From: Pelotomaculum sp. UBA5255
Lineage (GTDB): Bacteria; Bacillota; Desulfotomaculia; Desulfotomaculales; Pelotomaculaceae
Length of the DNA stretch: 8,918 nt
Direction: 5' to 3'
NCBI GenBank assembly: GCA_002408725.1
Contig: DHTR01000025.1
Location: 32,989-41,906, forward strand
Shown: one piece after another, positions 5,623 through 8,918 of the stretch
How positions within the stretch are numbered: the first letter of the stretch is position 1
Layout: each line of letters starts with the position of its first letter
Notes under the pieces: model-generated
Told to the model about the DNA's origin: nothing
The model's input: only the letters and a program-made list of their open reading frames with translations
Databases searched by the model: none
Program-made: the position numbers and the translations under genes

Positions 5623-7974
5623 TTGGATCAGATCCACCTGTTTATTAAGGGCCTGGATAAATTAGAAGAGTTTGTCGGCCTGTCTGCAAAGCCCTGCGTG
5701 GCAGTCCTCGGAGCCTTTAACGCCGGGAAATCAACCCTCTTAAACGGCCTCCTGGAGGAAGAGATTAGCCCGGTGGGAGTCATCCCGACCACATTTTGCC
5801 CGCTCCACTTTGTTTACGGTGAGACATTTAAAGCAACTCTCATCAGGGGTCGTGAACGATTTTCCTTTCTCCGAAAGGATGCATTCCAATGTTTTTTAAA
5901 TCGGCTTAAGACTCCGGCCGAGCGGATTGAGATCGAATTTCCTTTTCCTTTTTTGAAAAAATGCAGCCTTGTGGATACACCGGGTATAGATTCTCTCCAC
6001 GGTGATTTTACTGGACTGGCCGAACAGGCAGCAAGAGAAGCAGACAAGGTTATTTACCTTTTTCACCAGCGCGGTATTGAGGATTTTAACCGGTTATTTC
6101 TATACAAACTGTCATCGGTCTGGAAAAAAAGGAACATGGACGACCTTTCCTTTTGGCTGAACTGCAATCTTGGTTTGTCCGACGGCTCCTCCCTGGAGTT
6201 AACCCGGGCGGCACTGAGGGAAATTTTTTTAAACCCGGTGAGGTTAAACACTATTAATACCTTCAAAAAGGACAACATCGAATTTCTACGCCTGTTCCTG
6301 GAAGTGGAACTGGCCCGTACCGCATTCAGGCAATCTTCCAATACTTTAAAAAAGCTAGAGGCAACACTACCGCAAAGAATCCATCAAACCGTTAAGATCA
6401 AGGATGATTCCCTTTTTCTTGCGAGATTCTGGGGAGTCCAGGAAACGGCGCAAAGAATTTTGGAGACCAGGCGCCTTCTGTATTCCCTTCCCTCAATTGT
6501 TCTGGAACTGGATACAACCTTTAAAAAAATTAACTCCTCCAACATTGAGGCGCCGACCGGCCTGCCCGGCGGCAGATCCTACCGTCCGAAAGCAGCAGGA
6601 ATCAGGGAAAACAAGGATATCCTACTTGAACTGATCGGGAACCTGCTGGCGAAAAAACAGGTAGAACCTTATCTGGACCGGACTAAACTCAGAGATCTTT
6701 TCAACCGGATCGAGGTAAAGCGCTTTACGGTCGTGGCGACCGGAGGGTTTTCAACCGGTAAATCCACGTTTTTCAATGCCCTGCTAAAGGATGAACTCCT
6801 CCCTACCGCTGACGGACCCACCACTGCTTCCGTGACCCGGATTACTTACGGTCGGTGGAAAAGAGCCACCGTTCACTATCCCCTTCAGGTGACCTTAAAA
6901 CTGTACGACTTAATCGGGGACAAAGCCAGCCTGCGCCGGGATGAAATATCGGCGCTGGAGAATTGGCTCCTTGCTTCCAATTCTCCTATATCCTTTCTTG
7001 AAGCCAGTTGTGGCGGCCACTATGCTCATATTGAGAGGAGGGAGATGCTCGAAAGGCTCAAGCGGCTTAAGGAGCTGTTTGCCGCCGGCGCTTTTGCCAG
7101 GATCGCGGGGAGTGCAGTACCGGCAGCCTTCAGGCTAATTCCTTTAAAAGGACTGAAAGCCCGCAGGGCCGTGGAGGAAGTTAGGGTCACCTTCAAGGAT
7201 GCGGGGAGCTTTGAATTCGATCTTTCAGATCCTTCTGAAATGCACCGTTTTAGGAAGTTAACAGGTCAGGAAAACGCTTTTCGAATTGAAATGGTGGAAC
7301 TTCAACACCCCTGTGAATACCTAAAACTGGCTGAATTAATTGACACCCCGGGACTGGACTGGATTCAAAAGCACCATTATGAAAATACCTGCCAAATTAT
7401 CCGACAATGCGATGCCTACCTGATTTTCCTCAACGGCAAGCACATCCTGAACAACATGGACAAAGGGCATTTTGAGGCCTTATTCGGGCCCCGGGCGCAC
7501 GGATTTATAAAAAAAGAAGAAATGCCGGATAATCAAGAGGAAAAATACTACTTTTTAATCAACTTTGCTGATGTTTTAAGCCCGGCCCAGCGGGAAGCAG
7601 TAGCCAATTTTGTTCGGAGAAAACTAACCTCCTCGTCATCATTAGCCGGCCTCGCTTTTTCCAACCCCAGAATCCTCCTTGTATCCGCCTTAAAAGGCTT
7701 TACCGGGGGAGACGGAGGGCTGATGGGAACCCTTATGAAAAAGCTGGAAGAAGGCATCCTGGGATCCAGCGGCAGGAGTTTTTATCTATCTTCCATAGAT
7801 GAACTTTTTTCCATTCTAAATGATGCCTTCCTAAGAGTAAATGATGCTCTCCTGGCCGCGACACCATCGTTTGAACAGAAAAAGTACCTGCGAATGGCAC
7901 AGGAGTTCCTGAGGCGTTCAAGGAGAAGGTTAAAGGAGATCCGGAGCGCAGTTTACCTGTCGAAACCACCGTAA
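5623..7974 (+). CDS. Tandem dynamin-like GTPase (two G domains in one chain)
   Basis: This 783-residue protein has two dynamin-type GTPase domains. Domain 1 has the P-loop GAFNAGKST (30-38), a PTT switch I threonine, and DTPG at 118-121; no clear G4 motif is seen. Domain 2 has GGFSTGKST (374-382), PTT, DTPG at 574-577, NFAD at 647-650 (G4-like) and SALK at 688-691 (G5-like). Two dynamins in one chain recall Bacillus subtilis DynA, but this protein is much shorter and shows no obvious transmembrane span. About 190 residues separate P-loop and DTPG in domain 2 against about 80 in domain 1, indicating an insertion. The C-terminus is basic (RRSRRRLK). The start is TTG 5623, 8 bases after GGAGG (5610-5614). 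Such proteins bind, tether or remodel membranes by GTP-driven assembly. Three small genes follow on the same strand and may encode partners. Confidence 0.87.
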   Translation: MDQIHLFIKGLDKLEEFVGLSAKPCVAVLGAFNAGKSTLLNGLLEEEISPVGVIPTTFCPLHFVYGETFKATLIRGRERFSFLRKDAFQCFLNRLKTPAERIEIEFPFPFLKKCSLVDTPGIDSLHGDFTGLAEQAAREADKVIYLFHQRGIEDFNRLFLYKLSSVWKKRNMDDLSFWLNCNLGLSDGSSLELTRAALREIFLNPVRLNTINTFKKDNIEFLRLFLEVELARTAFRQSSNTLKKLEATLPQRIHQTVKIKDDSLFLARFWGVQETAQRILETRRLLYSLPSIVLELDTTFKKINSSNIEAPTGLPGGRSYRPKAAGIRENKDILLELIGNLLAKKQVEPYLDRTKLRDLFNRIEVKRFTVVATGGFSTGKSTFFNALLKDELLPTADGPTTASVTRITYGRWKRATVHYPLQVTLKLYDLIGDKASLRRDEISALENWLLASNSPISFLEASCGGHYAHIERREMLERLKRLKELFAAGAFARIAGSAVPAAFRLIPLKGLKARRAVEEVRVTFKDAGSFEFDLSDPSEMHRFRKLTGQENAFRIEMVELQHPCEYLKLAELIDTPGLDWIQKHHYENTCQIIRQCDAYLIFLNGKHILNNMDKGHFEALFGPRAHGFIKKEEMPDNQEEKYYFLINFADVLSPAQREAVANFVRRKLTSSSSLAGLAFSNPRILLVSALKGFTGGDGGLMGTLMKKLEEGILGSSGRSFYLSSIDELFSILNDAFLRVNDALLAATPSFEQKKYLRMAQEFLRRSRRRLKEIRSAVYLSKPP

Positions 7975-8099
7975 AGCCATAGTTAAAAAAAAACAAACAA
8001 AGCAACGGGTTGTTAACCGGCTGTTTTGAGGAAGGCGGGCGGCAATTCTGCTCCCTCTTTTGGGGCAACTTTGCTAATAACCTGCAGGGAGGTTTGAAG

Positions 8100-8297
8100 A
8101 TGGATAACGCAAGGCTTTTAGATGAGCGACTGCGTAGGATCATCGGAGAAATCAGCGGACGCACGGGTGGGGAAATCAGGAAAAACTTGCTTCATGATTT
8201 TGGGGAGTCCGTCCGGTCCGCGCTGGAGGAGCACTCTCAAAGGGAAACCACCAGACTTTTATCGATTTTAAAAAAAGCCATTGATAAATTTAATTAA
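8100..8297 (+). CDS. Small helical protein in the dynamin-like gene cluster
   Basis: A 65-residue charged protein with heptad-like Leu/Ile spacing, probably all helical and cytosolic; there is no signal or membrane segment. ATG 8100 follows AGGGAGGT (8086-8093) by 7 bases, a strong site that rules out the longer open frame beginning at 8010. It lies 125 bases after the tandem GTPase gene and 17 bases before the next small gene, so it is probably part of the same operon. No family is recognised. A partner or adaptor role for the GTPase is an inference from position. Confidence 0.75.
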   Translation: MDNARLLDERLRRIIGEISGRTGGEIRKNLLHDFGESVRSALEEHSQRETTRLLSILKKAIDKFN

Positions 8298-8314
8298 ATA
8301 AGGAGAGATTCAAA

Positions 8315-8614
8315 ATGAGTTTAAGGGTGGATGAGCGAAAGAGTGAGCATGCCAGTGACGATTTAATCCAGCAGCTTTTAAGAGACATCCTTTCCGGCTT
8401 GAAGAAAAAAATGGTGCAGCCCGTACTGGAGGAAAATCAAAAAATCGCCGGTCGGCTTGAAGCACTTAAGGCGGAGGACCAGGCCTTGTTGAAAGAACTT
8501 AAAGAAAGGCTGGAAGCACTGGAGAATAAAGTGCAACAGATCCCCCTGGTGATCCTGGCAGCGCTCAGGGACGCCATCAGTCAGGCTGGCGGGGGAAGCC
8601 TGGATGACCGTTGA
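8315..8614 (+). CDS. Coiled-coil protein with LxR-KKxVxP motif
   Basis: A 99-residue protein with ATG 8315, 7 bases after AGGAGAG (8301-8307). After a polar head comes LLRDILSGLKKKMVQP (21-36) and then a strongly heptad-patterned coiled coil (about 40-75, with repeating LEALK/LKERLEALE units). A moderately hydrophobic stretch IPLVILAALRDAI (76-88) and a GGGS tail follow. That stretch is short and could be an amphipathic helix, not a membrane span. The KKMVQP region is closely echoed in the next protein, suggesting duplication and a shared binding role. The gene overlaps the next start by 11 bases, so the two are translationally coupled. No known family is recognised. Confidence 0.8.
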   Translation: MSLRVDERKSEHASDDLIQQLLRDILSGLKKKMVQPVLEENQKIAGRLEALKAEDQALLKELKERLEALENKVQQIPLVILAALRDAISQAGGGSLDDR

Positions 8615-8867
8615 CAAATCCGAAAAAAACAAGGAACTAGTCCGGTCGCTGGCTAACACCATCCAAAAAAAAATCGTGAGACCAGCCGCTGATCAAGTTG
8701 AGCAGATGAACATGGAAATTCAGAAAATGAATTTACAGATCGCCGGGCTGGAAAAAGAACACCGCCTCCTAGCCGCCAAACAGAGACGGACCAGGTTGCT
8801 GGCAATCGGATGCAGCCTGGGAATCGTTGTGCTTTTAGCGTTTCAAATGTTCCTCTTTTTGAGGTAA
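8604..8867 (+). CDS. Tail-anchored coiled-coil protein with KKxVxP motif
   Basis: An 87-residue protein starting at ATG 8604 inside the end of the preceding gene. The GGGGGAAG run upstream is a usable though imperfect ribosome binding site, and overlap coupling is likely. Residues 12-27 (LVRSLANTIQKKIVRP) match the motif region of the upstream protein. Residues about 30-60 form a coiled coil, then a basic RRTR flank leads into a membrane helix at about 65-86 ending in FLFLR. The positive flank and C-terminal span predict a tail-anchored topology with the coiled coil in the cytosol. It could tether the soluble dynamin-like GTPase or the sister coiled-coil protein to the membrane. This is inferred from context; no family is recognised. 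Confidence 0.8.
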   Translation: MTVDKSEKNKELVRSLANTIQKKIVRPAADQVEQMNMEIQKMNLQIAGLEKEHRLLAAKQRRTRLLAIGCSLGIVVLLAFQMFLFLR

Positions 8868-8874
8868 GCGGAAA

Positions 8875-8901
8875 TATGGGCCGGATGGGGCCACGCCCAT
8901 A
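8875..8901. repeat. Short inverted repeat after the tail-anchored gene
   Basis: TATGGGC (8875-8881) and GCCCATA (8895-8901) are exact inverted repeats with a 13-base loop. No T-run follows (CAGGGTCTG instead), so it is a poor intrinsic terminator. It could be a weak stem in the message or a regulatory palindrome overlapping a possible start at 8876. Confidence 0.45.
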
Positions 8902-8918
8902 CAGGGTCTGTCAAACAA
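8876..8918 (+). CDS. Possible start of a further gene, cut by the window edge
   Basis: From ATG 8876 the frame stays open for 14 codons to the window end (MGRMGPRPYRVCQT). GAGGT at 8861-8865 lies 10 bases upstream, overlapping the end of the tail-anchored gene, and would serve as a ribosome binding site. Fourteen codons are too few to identify a product, and the inverted repeat in the same bases offers another explanation. Confidence 0.2.
   Translation, partial: MGRMGPRPYRVCQT

Noticed and set aside
8009..8036. Terminator after the GTPase gene (GGTT-gtt-AACC then TGTTTT)
   Set aside because: The stem is only 4 bp and the T-run is weak; read-through to the small genes is likely.
8072..8080. 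Extended -10 (TGCTAATAA) before the small genes
   Set aside because: The transcript would begin inside the ribosome binding site of the 65-residue gene, and no -35 is present.
8010..8099. Longer N-terminus for the 65-residue protein
   Set aside because: ATG 8100 has a strong AGGGAGGT site 7 bases upstream; the extension (starting TTG 8010) has none and translates into an unlike, Cys/Gly/Phe-rich sequence.
7733..8164. 143-codon minus-strand ORF across the end of the GTPase gene
   Set aside because: It overlaps the GTPase end and the start of the well-supported 65-residue gene, and no domain or ribosome site is seen.
8902..8918. Possible insertion-sequence end (GGGTCTGTCAAAC)
   Set aside because: It resembles some transposon termini by impression only; no transposase, target duplication or matching inverted end is visible in the window.

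Overview
The window looks like a chromosomal segment of a spore-forming, low-to-moderate-GC Firmicute, probably a clostridial lineage such as the Desulfotomaculum/Pelotomaculum group. This is inferred from strong GGAGG-type ribosome binding sites, several TTG starts, tandem YjcZ-like small hydrophobic genes, and a tandem-GTPase dynamin-like protein of the DynA type. No rRNA, tRNA, CRISPR array or intact insertion sequence was seen.

Layout. (1) Bases 1-271 hold two near-identical 37-codon genes for tiny membrane proteins, followed by a structured tail and a clear intrinsic terminator (411-438). (2) Bases 542-4227 encode a Ski2/Mtr4/HelY-like DExH helicase split over two consecutive genes. The first carries HTH-like N-terminal regions and RecA1 (motifs I-III); the second carries RecA2 (motifs IV-VI), a Cys cluster and a DSHCT-like C-terminus. 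The junction lies in the inter-domain linker and has its own ribosome binding site. (3) Bases 4391-5362, minus strand, encode a stand-alone SIR2-like (NAD-binding) protein with a two-CxxC zinc knuckle; a doubtful 77-codon membrane ORF precedes it. (4) Diverging from it at 5623 is a 783-residue protein with two dynamin-like GTPase domains, followed on the same strand by three small genes (65, 99 and 87 codons). The last two share an N-terminal motif (KK-hydrophobic-V-x-P), and the last ends in a C-terminal membrane anchor. The window closes with a short inverted repeat and perhaps the start of another gene.

How they may work together. The most notable unit is the divergent SIR2-like / tandem dynamin GTPase / small coiled-coil / tail-anchored locus (about 4391-8867). 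Bacterial dynamin-like proteins act on membranes, and SIR2-like NADases are common effectors of antiphage systems. A membrane-surveillance or stress-response module is therefore a reasonable but unproven reading, and the genes could equally be neighbours by chance. The split helicase is the second unusual item; it may be a genuine two-subunit helicase or a one-base sequencing or mutational break in a run of five G.
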